From: Arthrobacter globiformis NBRC 12137
GTDB lineage: Bacteria; Actinomycetota; Actinomycetes; Actinomycetales; Micrococcaceae
Assembly: GCF_000238915.1 (NCBI RefSeq)
Contig: NZ_BAEG01000110.1
Location: 1 to 63,402 of the forward strand
Direction: 5' to 3'
DNA: 63,402 nt
Part shown: positions 33,276 to 42,285 of the stretch, piece after piece
How positions within the stretch are numbered: position 1 is the first letter of the stretch
How the letters are laid out: every line of letters begins with the position of its first letter
Position numbers and translations under genes: made by a program
Notes under the pieces: generated by a model
What the model saw: only the letters and a program-made list of their open reading frames with translations
Databases searched by the model: none
Told to the model about the DNA's origin: nothing

Positions 33276-34160
33276 ATGGGAAAATGGGGACCCGACGGCA
33301 AGCAAGCCGCGGTGAGCATCACCTTCGATAACCTCGGAGAGGCTTCAGACATCGAATTTGGCCGATGGCCAACACACGTCCCAGTGGGACGGCATCATAG
33401 TGTGGTGAGGGACCTGCCGGCCGTCCTGGAAGCTATCGCCGGCACTCGCGCGACGTTTTTTGTGGAAGCCTGGAACCTCCACGTCTATCCCGATGCGATC
33501 AAATCGATAGTGGATGCAGGGCATGAAATTGGCAGTCACGGTATGCGACACGAGATCTGGTGCAATCTGACGCCGGACCAGGAATACGACCACCTGCGAC
33601 GCTGCGTCGACGACTACGCGCGTTTTGGCATCGAAATCAAGGGCCTCCGCCCCCCTGGCGGCATTGCTGCATCCAGTTCAAAAACCGTGCTTCCGGACTT
33701 GGGTTTGAACCACATTTCCTTAGTTGGGGTGCAAACAGGGGTAACAGACAATGGACTGGCTGTGCTCGAATCGGTGAACGCAGCCGCAGACGTTTCCTAT
33801 TACGCGCCGGCCTTCGCGAAGTACCGCAACCATGAACCCGGCGACCACGTGGTCACCCCGGATGTCTATGTCGAAGGAATGCTGCGAGAAATTGAACACG
33901 TGGTCAGCGATGGGGGGTACATCTCCACGTTGTCGCACCCCTTCTACCTGTCCCCCACTCCGGAGGCAACAGATCCAGCGCGGGCAGCAGCTTTGAAAGA
34001 AGTCGTACGGCAGGTCACCGCGGACCCCCGGATCTGGGTAGCTACAACAAATGAAATTTCGACCTGGATGATCGAACACCGCGCCGATTTTTCTGAGACA
34101 GAGACACTCGATCCTCCCACCGATTGGAACCCTTCTTTCTACAAGGACATTCGGCGTTAG
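33276..34160 (+). CDS. Polysaccharide deacetylase (NodB-fold) family hydrolase
   Basis: A 294-residue NodB-homology protein. VSITFDNLGEASDIEFGRWP holds the first motif (TFDN instead of TFDD). GHEIGSHGMRHEIW is the metal-binding H-x3-H motif, GLRPPGG motif 3, and TLSHPFYLSP a late histidine motif. There is no signal peptide, so it is cytoplasmic and probably not acting on cell-wall sugar. NodB-fold enzymes also include allantoinase PuuE and cyclic imidases. In an aromatic-degradation operon a C-N hydrolase role on a ring-derived amide or imide is possible. ATG 33276 follows GGAAGG. Confidence 0.82.
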   Translation: MGKWGPDGKQAAVSITFDNLGEASDIEFGRWPTHVPVGRHHSVVRDLPAVLEAIAGTRATFFVEAWNLHVYPDAIKSIVDAGHEIGSHGMRHEIWCNLTPDQEYDHLRRCVDDYARFGIEIKGLRPPGGIAASSSKTVLPDLGLNHISLVGVQTGVTDNGLAVLESVNAAADVSYYAPAFAKYRNHEPGDHVVTPDVYVEGMLREIEHVVSDGGYISTLSHPFYLSPTPEATDPARAAALKEVVRQVTADPRIWVATTNEISTWMIEHRADFSETETLDPPTDWNPSFYKDIRR

Positions 34161-34175
34161 CATCGATACGGCTAT

Positions 34176-34211
34176 GGTGGCGCCCACCTGACTAACCGAA
34201 TGGGCGCCACC
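34176..34211. terminator. Hairpin terminator between NodB-hydrolase and IclR genes
   Basis: GGTGGCGCCCA (34176-34186) pairs perfectly with TGGGCGCCACC (34201-34211). It lies between convergent genes and can serve both strands. Confidence 0.7.
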
Positions 34212-34382
34212 ACACGATCGAGACACAGACCTTTGCTTCGGATTCCCAGGGCCGAAAGGGAGCCCGGTCCCCGATCGAATGCCCTTATTGAAGAACCGCG
34301 GCTGTTGCAATGGCGTTCTGGATACGGATCGTACGTCGGTTACACGGTCACCGGCAGGGCGTACGCGTGATTTTGATCGGAA

Positions 34383-35207
34383 CTAGTCCCGGACGGTTAG
34401 CCGGCGCCGGGCTGCCTCGTTCTCCTCGAAAGCACGTTTGAGATAGGCCGCGCTCTCACGTACAGCACGATGGGAAGTCAGCATTGCGGGATTCGAGGAC
34501 GAGCCAACACATCCAATCGCAACCGTAGTGCCTTCGCGAACCCTAACTGCAGCAGCTATACCCACGACACCCAATTGATGTTCCTCGTTTGAAACTGCGA
34601 CCCCGGCGTTCACTATTCCCTCAAGGTGCCTGCGCAGGAGTGCGGGCTGCACTATGGTTTTGACGGTGTTCGGCACCAACAGGGCCGGATTGAGGTACCG
34701 CTCCCGCTCACTCGGCGGCAGGCTGGCTAGCAGGGCCTTACCTACGGCAGTGGAATGAAGGGGCAGCGCCCGGCCGATGAGTCGTTGAGCCCGCATCTGG
34801 GAAGTGTAGATTCCGTCAATTATGAGTGCGCTCCCATCGCTAAGCACGGCAAGCTGCGATGCCCCCGCGATGCGTTGTAGATCGAGCAGACGTGGCATAG
34901 CCAATGCACGCACCTCAGCCATAACGGGGTTGGCATTCGCGAGGGCGAGCATCTTGTTCCCGATCAAAAAGCCCTCCTCCGTGTGCTGGAGCATTCCGAG
35001 TTCCACGAGCTTCCAGGACATGCGGTGCACGGTGCTCTTAGCCAGGCCCGTTGACTCGACCAATTCGGTGAGCGTGACGGGCTTCCATGTGGCTGCACAA
35101 GCCTCCAGTATCGCCATGATGCGCTGGGCGAGAGGATCTCTGGAGGGACCAGAATCAACCTCAAACGTCTCTGCGCTTGTGGGAACTTCTTGCGGTGTTG
35201 AAGACAA
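34383..35207 (-). CDS. IclR-family transcriptional regulator
   Basis: A 274-residue regulator of normal IclR length. The wHTH is VTLTELVESTGLAKSTVHRM; the effector domain includes ALPLHSTAVGKALLASLPPS and GVAVSNEEHQLGVVGIAAAV. The start is TTG 35207 with GGAG 7 bases upstream. It is convergent with the aromatic operon ending at 34160 and its only regulator, so control of the FAH/CMD divergent promoter is likely. GCTGGT-ACC-ACCAGC at 35260-35274, upstream of its own start, could be an autoregulatory site. Confidence 0.87.
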   Translation of the reverse strand: MSSTPQEVPTSAETFEVDSGPSRDPLAQRIMAILEACAATWKPVTLTELVESTGLAKSTVHRMSWKLVELGMLQHTEEGFLIGNKMLALANANPVMAEVRALAMPRLLDLQRIAGASQLAVLSDGSALIIDGIYTSQMRAQRLIGRALPLHSTAVGKALLASLPPSERERYLNPALLVPNTVKTIVQPALLRRHLEGIVNAGVAVSNEEHQLGVVGIAAAVRVREGTTVAIGCVGSSSNPAMLTSHRAVRESAAYLKRAFEENEAARRRLTVRD

Positions 35208-35456
35208 CTTTGACTCCAGTTAGAGACCAGAAAAACAATTTTCGTGTGATCGTTCCGTCGCTGGTACCACCAGCCATCTGGGCGAAACCCCAGCATATCT
35301 GGTTCCGAACCCTCCACTTGTTTCGCTTGCAGATATGGCGAACTGGCGCTGGTCGCAGTCCAGGTCTTTAGATCTAAATCGGCTTCTACCCGCAGGCCCC
35401 CCACGCTCCGGCGCAGTTATGAAGGCATTGCCTTTTGGCACTCCACGGGACAGCTG

Positions 35457-35708
35457 CTAGAAGCCATCGGATCCGGATCGTGGATAAAGGCTGGTCCAAA
35501 CCTCAAAGCCTGATGCGGCGTCTATGAACTTACGTGGAAGAAGTCCATCGCGGGCAATCCATAAGCCTGACGCGTCTGGCATCACGTCGTCGACGACTCC
35601 CGTCCGATACAGGTGACCGCCAAGCCTGACCTCCACCCACTCCCCAGCCAGGGCTTGCCATTGGTCCGTGCAGTGCATGCTGTTACGAGCGGTGCCTTGG
35701 ACAGCCAT
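35457..35708 (-). CDS. Small conserved protein, SH3-like paralog family (copy 3)
   Basis: An 83-residue protein. VEVRLGGHLYRTGVVDDVMP, then DASGLWIARDGLLPRKFID, aligns residue for residue with copy 1 at 5229-5486. The start is ATG 35708 (MAVQGTARNS), where AGGAAGGA lies 8 bases upstream; a longer frame to 35747 lacks one. It stands alone between the IclR gene and the ThDP gene. Function is unknown. The conserved W and D-G turns suggest a small beta-barrel. Confidence 0.65.
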   Translation of the reverse strand: MAVQGTARNSMHCTDQWQALAGEWVEVRLGGHLYRTGVVDDVMPDASGLWIARDGLLPRKFIDAASGFEVWTSLYPRSGSDGF

Positions 35709-36420
35709 ATGCGTCTTCCTTCCTGATGCGGTTGCTGAAATCTTCAAGGTGGGGGGTAGATGGTGCCGACAGGAGCAACCAAGGACTCCGTGGTTGGTGC
35801 CGCCGCCGTGCGCAAGTGAACATTTTGCTGCACGACGTTACGAGCATGAGCAGCTAGCTCGTGACTAATCAACCCCGGTATTACTAGATACAGGAATTGT
35901 CGGATTGGCACGGCATCAGTTCCATGGGGCGGGATTTTAAGGTCGCCGCCATGGGCAGCTTCACTTGCCGTCATTAAGAGCCGGCGACGTAACCGCGGTC
36001 AATCCGAAGTTAATCTGGAATGCCATGCATACGGCAATGGCGCCCAAACCCCGGCGGTAGTCCGCAGTCCTGCCCCGGAACGGAATGGATAAGGGCTTTG
36101 GCGCCCGCCGGCTCAATCACCCAGCACGTAGGTGTCCTGGGGAACGATTTAGCGATGACTTCGTGCTCGGAGTGCGCCTTTTGCGGTAACCGAGACAAAG
36201 CCTTCCGCGTTCCAGTGTGTGGGATCAGACTATTGTCCCGGGTGATCGTAGGACGATAGCGTCGTTCGAAATCGGACAGGCCGTGCAGCTCCGTTGACCG
36301 GTGATACCGCAGGAGTGACCCGGTCTATAAATTTCCGCGTTTCCGTTTGCACGGTTGACCTGCCGAATCTGAATTCGTATGTGACCGACCGATATTCTCC
36401 CGAGGACGAAGGATTTCATC
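35709..36420. other. Gene-poor leader of the ThDP/SDR operon
   Basis: About 710 bases without a supportable gene. Short frames (35744-35974 and 36010-36198 on minus, 36020-36259 on plus) show no homology or ribosome sites. An imperfect GTGGGA ... TCCC repeat at about 36219-36239 is weak. The promoter of the gene at 36421 must lie here but is not clear. Confidence 0.5.
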
Positions 36421-38151
36421 ATGGCCAATCAGAAACAAGTCGAAGGTGGCGAGCTAGTCGCGCGTACCTTGCGTGCCGCTGGGGTGGAGCAGATTTTTGC
36501 TCTTCACGGTGGTCACCTTGAGGGTTTTTACCGGGCTTGTGGTGCTCATGATTTGAAGTTGGTGGATTTCCGACACGAGTCTTCAGCCGGACACGCAGCG
36601 GAAGGCTACGCCCGAGTCACCGGTGAGCTCGGTGTGTGTGCCATTACGGCCGGCCCTGGATTTGCGAACGCGGTTCCGGCGATCCTTAACGCCTACGTAG
36701 ACGGGTCACCCACGCTCTTCCTCATTGGCGCCCCTCCCCTCCGGGAGAAAGAGACCAATGAACTGCAGGGCGGCTTTGATCAGATGGCCATTGCTAAGCC
36801 GATGGCCAAATGGTCCGTGTCAATCACCAATGTTGAGCGCATCCCGGACCTTCTGGCCGCCGCCATCCGGCATGCCACCACGGGTCGCCGCGGGCCGGTA
36901 GTGGTGGAACTTCCGATCGACGTACTGCACATGATCACCACCGAGGATCGTGTCAAAAAGCCAACAGGTTTGCTTGTCCGCCCGCGCCCGGCCGCTGCAC
37001 CCCGGGAACTGAACGAGTTCAAGGACCTGCTGCTCGCTGCGAAGCGCCCAGCCATCATTGTCGGCGGCGACGCCCGCTTCTCCAACTGCGAGGCAGCACT
37101 GCTCGAATTTGCCGACAACTCGGGCATTCCTGTCTTTTCTTCCAAGCGCGGTCTCGGCTTGCTTCCCTCCGGACACCGTAGCGAGGGTCACGAGGCATCC
37201 AACCTCGCGGGGCTTAGCGCTAACGGATCTGCGGGCCCGGACCTGGTTGTCCTTGCCGGCACCCGCCTGGGTCTGTTCCTAGGCGGCAGCGGCTTCGGTG
37301 TCATACCGGAGGACGCGAAGATCGTACAGATCTACAGTGACGCGGGAGAAATCGGCCGCATTAGGGATGTTGACTTGGCCATCGCCGCCGATGTCCGCAC
37401 GGTGTTCGAAGGGCTGAACGGGACGATCGCGAAAGACGAGTACCCGGTATGGGACGAATGGCGGAGCCTGGCGGTTTCGCTTCAGCACCATCACGCGGCA
37501 AGTTACCCCGAAACAGAAAATGAGCGAGGCATCCACCCGTTCCATGCAGCTGCTGCCCTCTCGGAAGTGGCAGGTCCGGAGGCTGTGTACGCAATTGACG
37601 GAGGCGAAGCCGGCCAGTGGGCGGCGCAGCAGGCTCGTACCAGCGGACCAGGCCGTGTCATCACCACCGGCTACTTCGGAGGCCTGGGTGTCAGCCCCGG
37701 TTATGCCATAGGCGCCCAGATCGCCGCACCGGAGCGTCGAGTGGCAGTGGTCACTGGCGACGGCAGCTTCGGGTTCCACCTCCAGGAACTGGACATCATG
37801 GTCAACCGCAACCTACCGATCGTGACCTTGATCCTCAACAACGAGGTCTGGGGAATGTCCATTCACGGTCAACAGATCATGTACGGCAAGGACTACAGTG
37901 CCATTTCTGAACTTCCCGGACGCAATTACGCTGCCATCGCCCGGGCCTTCGGCTGTCATGCAGAACGCGTGACGTCATTCGACGATCTAAAACCCGCCCT
38001 GGAACGCGCATTCGAAGCCGGAATCCCCGCAGTGGTTGAAGTCATGACCGACCCGGAAGTCGTCAGCCCCGGACTGATCAACATGTTGGGAACAGTCGAG
38101 GACGAGTCCCAGCAGATCATGGTCCCCTATTACGAAAACATCCCCCGCTAA
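36421..38151 (+). CDS. ThDP-dependent enzyme, acetolactate synthase / benzaldehyde lyase type
   Basis: A 576-residue three-domain ThDP enzyme. The catalytic glutamate is in VDFRHESSAGHAAEGYARVT. The Mg/ThDP motif runs from GDGSFGFHL to LILNN. The central Rossmann-like domain (about 195-330) is present. Family members decarboxylate or ligate 2-oxo acids. GAAGGA lies 8 bases before the ATG. The SDR 74 bases downstream could reduce the resulting aldehyde or hydroxyketone. It is distinct from the second ThDP enzyme at 44880. A biosynthetic role is unlikely: no ilvN-type subunit is nearby. Confidence 0.85.
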   Translation: MANQKQVEGGELVARTLRAAGVEQIFALHGGHLEGFYRACGAHDLKLVDFRHESSAGHAAEGYARVTGELGVCAITAGPGFANAVPAILNAYVDGSPTLFLIGAPPLREKETNELQGGFDQMAIAKPMAKWSVSITNVERIPDLLAAAIRHATTGRRGPVVVELPIDVLHMITTEDRVKKPTGLLVRPRPAAAPRELNEFKDLLLAAKRPAIIVGGDARFSNCEAALLEFADNSGIPVFSSKRGLGLLPSGHRSEGHEASNLAGLSANGSAGPDLVVLAGTRLGLFLGGSGFGVIPEDAKIVQIYSDAGEIGRIRDVDLAIAADVRTVFEGLNGTIAKDEYPVWDEWRSLAVSLQHHHAASYPETENERGIHPFHAAAALSEVAGPEAVYAIDGGEAGQWAAQQARTSGPGRVITTGYFGGLGVSPGYAIGAQIAAPERRVAVVTGDGSFGFHLQELDIMVNRNLPIVTLILNNEVWGMSIHGQQIMYGKDYSAISELPGRNYAAIARAFGCHAERVTSFDDLKPALERAFEAGIPAVVEVMTDPEVVSPGLINMLGTVEDESQQIMVPYYENIPR

Positions 38152-38225
38152 AACCAGCCCATTTGCAGGCTAACCGGGAAACAGCGATACCCGGCATTTA
38201 CTACTGCCAGAGATAGGAACCCATC

Positions 38226-39035
38226 ATGACCCTGAAAATTTCCACGGATCGACTCGCGGGCAAAGTCATCGTCGTCACCGCTGCCGCTTCCGGTATCGGT
38301 CGCGCCACGACCGAGCGGTTGCTTGCCGAAGGAGCAACCGTGCTCGCCTCCGATCTGAACGTCACGGCACTGAAGGAAGCATTCGCGGACCTCGACGTCC
38401 CGGCTGAGCGCCTCCGGCTCGATGAACTCGATGTCACCGACTACAACGCCATACAGGACTATTTCCGCACCATTGCTACCAACTACGACGGAGTTGATGG
38501 ACTCGTAAATAATGCCGGTCTCGGCTCCTGGGGTTCGGTGGAGAACCTGGAAGTCGAACGCTGGCACGCAGTTATCGCCGTCACGCTCGATTCCGTTTTC
38601 TACATGGCAAAGGAAGCCATGCCCCTGCTGAAGAAGGCTCGGGGAAGCATCGTGAACACCTCCTCGATCTCAGGCATGTTCGCAGACAACGGATTCGCCG
38701 CGTACAACGCCGCGAAGGCCGGCGTGATCAACCTGACCAAAACCTTGGCACTCGACCACGCCATGGATGGGGTGCGGTCCAACGTCGTCTGCCCCGGCCT
38801 CACCGACACCCCCCGTGTCAAGTGGATGCAACAGTCCGAGGAAATCGCTTCGGAATACGACCGCCGCATCCCCATGAAGCGTGCAGGAAAACCCGAGGAA
38901 CTCGCCTCAGTCATCGCATTCCTCCTCAGCGAGGAAGCATCCTACGTCACCGGCGCGACCATTCCCGTCGACGGCGGACTGACCGCCGGTACCGGCCAAC
39001 CCCAATTCCTGCAGCTACTCCCCAACCGTAAGTAA
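38226..39035 (+). CDS. Short-chain dehydrogenase/reductase (SDR)
   Basis: A 269-residue classical SDR. The cofactor motif is TAAASGIG (18-25) and the NNAG motif lies in LVNNAGLGSWG. The catalytic triad is Ser (146/147), Y160 and K164 in AAYNAAKAG. The final DGG of PVDGGLTAGTGQ is typical. An acidic residue after the second strand (ASDLN) suggests NAD preference. It follows the ThDP gene and probably acts on its hydroxy-ketone or aldehyde product. Part of its 3' region recurs as a fragment at 42174-42223. Confidence 0.87.
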   Translation: MTLKISTDRLAGKVIVVTAAASGIGRATTERLLAEGATVLASDLNVTALKEAFADLDVPAERLRLDELDVTDYNAIQDYFRTIATNYDGVDGLVNNAGLGSWGSVENLEVERWHAVIAVTLDSVFYMAKEAMPLLKKARGSIVNTSSISGMFADNGFAAYNAAKAGVINLTKTLALDHAMDGVRSNVVCPGLTDTPRVKWMQQSEEIASEYDRRIPMKRAGKPEELASVIAFLLSEEASYVTGATIPVDGGLTAGTGQPQFLQLLPNRK

Positions 39036-39063
39036 ACGGCGACTCCCCCAAGAGCCAAGTAAA

Positions 39064-39172
39064 TGTGTTGCGCCATCTGTGAAGGTGAATTCGTAATGAA
39101 ATGCGATGCGGACCTGAACCAATAGATTCTCCGTCCCATGGTGACCATCTAATTCACGGATGGCGCATCACA
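39064..39172. repeat. 109-bp element with 20-bp terminal inverted repeats (MITE-like)
   Basis: TGTGTTGCGCCATCTGTGAA (39064-39083) and the reverse complement of 39153-39172 (TGTGATGCGCCATCCGTGAA) match at 18 of 20 bases. It lies between the SDR stop and the malic enzyme gene. No target duplication is visible. It may be a miniature transposable element or a long-range hairpin. The rest of 39036-39378 holds no gene. Confidence 0.6.
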
Positions 39173-39378
39173 GCTGACCTGGCATGCACATTGGTTCGCA
39201 CTCCAGCAAACGCGTCACGAGCCGAGATCAAGGGCGACAGCGCACGCCGTGGCTAACTCCGGACATATTCAAGGACCCACCCTTTGGGCTTCCTGTCGCA
39301 CCAACCTCCTTACCCGAAGTTCGCCCGACCCTTCGAATCACAGCCGTGCCATGCACCCGAGCCCAAGGAGACAACGAC

Positions 39379-40578
39379 GTGTCCATTGATGCAGTTACAG
39401 CCAGCGACAACTCTGCAGCTACCGCGCTGACCGAAGCCGAGATCTTCGACGCCCACCAGGGCGGCAAGCTCTCCATCGCCAGCACGGTCCCGCTGTCCAA
39501 CAAGCGCGACCTGTCCATCGCCTACACTCCGGGTGTGGCTGAGGTCAGCCGTGCCATCCACGCCAAGCCGGAACTTGCCCGCACCCTGACCTGGGCCGAG
39601 CGCCTGGTGGTCGTGGTCAGCGACGGCACCGCCGTCCTGGGCCTGGGCAACATCGGCGCCAGTGCCTCGCTGCCCGTGATGGAGGGCAAGTCCGCCCTGT
39701 TCAAGACCTTCGGTGACCTCGACTCCATCCCCCTGGTGCTCAACACCACGGACGTGGACGAAATCGTCGAAACCCTGGTCCGCCTGCGCCCCAGCTTCGG
39801 CGCCGTCAACCTCGAGGACATCTCCGCGCCGCGCTGCTTCGAGCTTGAGGAAAAGCTCATCGAGGCGCTGGACTGCCCTGTGATGCACGATGACCAGCAT
39901 GGCACCGCCGTCGTTGCCCTCGCCGCCCTGACCAACGCCGCCAAGGTGACCGGCCGCGAACTCGCCAGCCTGCGGGTGGTGGTCTCCGGCGCAGGAGCGG
40001 CGGGCATCGCCGTCGCCGAAATCCTGCTGGCCGCCGGCATCACCGACGTGGTCCTGCTGGACTCCCGCGGCATCATCAACTCCGGCCGCAAGGACCTCGC
40101 CGCGGACCCGGCCAGCAAGAAGGCAGGCATCGCCGGGCGCAGCAACCCCCGCAGCGTGGAAGGCGGCCCCGCCGAGGCCCTCGCCAGAGCCGACGTCTTC
40201 ATCGGCGTCTCCTCCTCCAAGCTGGCCGAAGAGCACCTCGCCCTGATGAACCAGGACGCCATCGTCTTCGCGCTCTCCAACCCGGACCCCGAGGTCCTGC
40301 CCGAGGTCGCCGTGAAGTACGCCGCCGTCGTGGCCACCGGCCGCAGCGACTTCCCCAACCAGATCAACAACGTCCTGGCGTTCCCCGGCATCTTCCGCGG
40401 CGCCCTGGACGCCGGTGCCCGCCGCATCACCCCGGCCATGAAGCTGGCCGCCGCCTACGCCATCGCCGACCTCGCCGCAGAACATCTCTCGGCGGACTAC
40501 ATCGTGCCCAGCCCGCTGGACCCGCGGGTGGCCCCGGCAGTGACCGCAGCCGTCGTCGCCGCCGTCGAATTGCAATAA
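39379..40578 (+). CDS. NAD(P)-dependent malic enzyme
   Basis: A 399-residue short-form malic enzyme. SIAYTPGVAEVSRAI and the catalytic-lysine region VMEGKSALFKTFGDLDSIPL are present, with metal ligands in NLEDISAPRCFELEE and CPVMHDDQHGTA. The dinucleotide motif is VVSGAGAAGIAVAE. It converts malate to pyruvate, CO2 and NAD(P)H. The start is GTG 39379 with AAGGAG 8 bases upstream; the 65-residue in-frame extension is not family-like. It links C4 products of catabolism to pyruvate and could supply NADPH to the hydroxylases. Confidence 0.9.
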   Translation: MSIDAVTASDNSAATALTEAEIFDAHQGGKLSIASTVPLSNKRDLSIAYTPGVAEVSRAIHAKPELARTLTWAERLVVVVSDGTAVLGLGNIGASASLPVMEGKSALFKTFGDLDSIPLVLNTTDVDEIVETLVRLRPSFGAVNLEDISAPRCFELEEKLIEALDCPVMHDDQHGTAVVALAALTNAAKVTGRELASLRVVVSGAGAAGIAVAEILLAAGITDVVLLDSRGIINSGRKDLAADPASKKAGIAGRSNPRSVEGGPAEALARADVFIGVSSSKLAEEHLALMNQDAIVFALSNPDPEVLPEVAVKYAAVVATGRSDFPNQINNVLAFPGIFRGALDAGARRITPAMKLAAAYAIADLAAEHLSADYIVPSPLDPRVAPAVTAAVVAAVELQ

Positions 40579-40716
40579 TTCCGCGTTGTCCGCGGCTGAG
40601 ATTCGATTGCGGCCGGCTCGCTGGCAGAAGGCCGCCGCGTTCGCCGTCGGAGAATCATGAACTCCTGGTCAACATGCGATGCATGACAACGACACACTCC
40701 AAGAAAAGGAAAAGAA

Positions 40717-42027
40717 ATGAGCCAGACCGCTCCGACTTCCATGGAAGCTCCTCCAAACAGGGCTCGGCGCGCAGTCGTCGGTGCTGGCGTTGGCACGTTC
40801 GTCGAGTATTACGATTTCATCATCTACGGCTTTATGGCCGCCGCGATATCGCACGAGTTTTTCCCCACTGGTGATCCGATGGCCTCGCTGCTGCTGACCT
40901 TCGGTGCTTTCCTTGCGTCCTACCTCATTCGGCCGCTCGGAGCGGTCATCCTCGCACCACTCAGCGACAAGTATGGTAGGCGGCCGGTGCTCGCTGCCGT
41001 CATCCTCTTGATGACCCTTGCAACAGCCGGAATTGGGCTGCTCCCGACCTATAGCCAGATCGGCGTCTGGGCCCCCATTCTTTTGACAGTAATGCGCCTG
41101 CTCCAGGGCCTGTCTGCGGGAGGCGAGTATGGCAGTGCTGCCTCCATGGTTGCCGAATTCGCACCCGCGCAGCGTCGTGGTTTCTATCTCGGCTTCATGA
41201 CCCTGGCCATTGGCATGGGGATGCTCGGAGGTTCCGTTGTGGCGACCCTCTGTACCAAAGTCATGCCTTCTGACATTTTCGAAAGCTGGGGTTGGAGGAT
41301 CCCGTTCCTGGTGGCGTTGCCGGTGGGACTCATTGGTCTGTACATTCGTTCCAAAATTGAAGAGACTCCACACTTCCAGGAACTAGCGGCGCAAGGCCAG
41401 ATCAAAAAGACTCCGTTGGCCACCGCGTTCCGGCGTGACCGGAAGAATCTACTGATCGGAGTTGGCCTCGCTGGGGTGCAGACCCTCTCGCTCGGGGTTT
41501 TCGCTGTTTATGCAACTTCATATCTCACAGTTGTGCAGGGTTTTAACTCCGGTGATTCCCAGATCGTCGCTTTGATAGGCCTGAGTACGTTCTGTGTAGT
41601 CACCGTGCCGCTTGGGCTTGCAGTGGACCGTTTCTCACGCCGCACGTTACTGCTTTTCACTTCCGGCGCGATCGCCATTTGGTTTGTTCCGGCGTTCATG
41701 ATGTTCAAATCAGGAAGCCTGGCCCTTGCAATCCTCGCCGTGGTCATCGCTCTGGTGCTCGCTTCGCTGAACATGACAGCTGCGGCGACTGCCCTGATGG
41801 AGATGTTTGCGACAGACACTCGCACCACTGGCGCGTCGGTGGGTTGGCAAGTGGCAACGAGCCTTTTCGGCGGACCTACGCCGCTGATAATGACGGCGCT
41901 GGTTGCGACCGGTATCGTTCTCCTTCCCGCGGTGTATGGGGCGGTTATCGCATTGCTGTGTTTGGTCTTCGTGCTCTTCTCCAGGGATGCCGGTCAGAAA
42001 GAGCTCAAAGTATCCGGTGACCAGTAA
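40717..42027 (+). CDS. MFS transporter, metabolite:H+ symporter (MHS) family (second)
   Basis: A 436-residue, 12-helix carrier. GTFVEYYDFIIYGFMAAAIS is the MHS start, APLSDKYGRRPVL the loop 2-3 motif and QGLSAGGEYGSAASMVAEFA the family signature. It differs clearly from the MHS carrier at 2138. AAGGAAAAGAA precedes the ATG. It lies between malic enzyme and a GntR regulator and probably imports an organic acid entering the 36-41 kb genes. Confidence 0.87.
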   Translation: MSQTAPTSMEAPPNRARRAVVGAGVGTFVEYYDFIIYGFMAAAISHEFFPTGDPMASLLLTFGAFLASYLIRPLGAVILAPLSDKYGRRPVLAAVILLMTLATAGIGLLPTYSQIGVWAPILLTVMRLLQGLSAGGEYGSAASMVAEFAPAQRRGFYLGFMTLAIGMGMLGGSVVATLCTKVMPSDIFESWGWRIPFLVALPVGLIGLYIRSKIEETPHFQELAAQGQIKKTPLATAFRRDRKNLLIGVGLAGVQTLSLGVFAVYATSYLTVVQGFNSGDSQIVALIGLSTFCVVTVPLGLAVDRFSRRTLLLFTSGAIAIWFVPAFMMFKSGSLALAILAVVIALVLASLNMTAAATALMEMFATDTRTTGASVGWQVATSLFGGPTPLIMTALVATGIVLLPAVYGAVIALLCLVFVLFSRDAGQKELKVSGDQ

Positions 42028-42173
42028 GTAAGCCATAGCTGCCCGCGTTCCGTTCCGGTCTATGACTCCTCGTTCTCGGCATGTCCGCACACAACGGAGT
42101 CGCTGTCTGCTCTGCGGCGCAGGCAGTCAGATGACCCCGCCCTAGACTTTTTGCTCGACCGCCCTGGAGTGTG

Positions 42174-42223
42174 ATGAAGCGTGCAGGAAAAGCCAGAGGA
42201 ACTCGGGGCGGTTATCGCATTGC
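42174..42223 (+). pseudogene. Fragment of an SDR gene (C-terminal region)
   Basis: ATGAAGCGTGCAGGAAAA followed by GAGGAACTC, and further on ATCGCATT, mirrors 38874-38923 in the intact SDR gene (MKRAGKPEEL, then VIAF), with small indels. Bases 42205-42223 are also identical to 41938-41956 in the transporter gene. Only about 50 bases remain. Confidence 0.5.
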
Positions 42224-42285
42224 AGCTGGCGCGCCCCTTAGGTGGTTTAAGTTGTCCTATCTTTCTGAGGAGGTCGGCGCAGGCA

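Noticed and set aside
36010..36259. Overlapping small frames on both strands before the ThDP gene.
   Set aside because: Neither has a ribosome binding site nor homology; the stretch is treated as non-coding leader.
39310..40575. A 421-codon minus-strand frame opposite the malic enzyme gene.
   Set aside because: It is an antisense shadow; the plus frame carries every malic enzyme motif.
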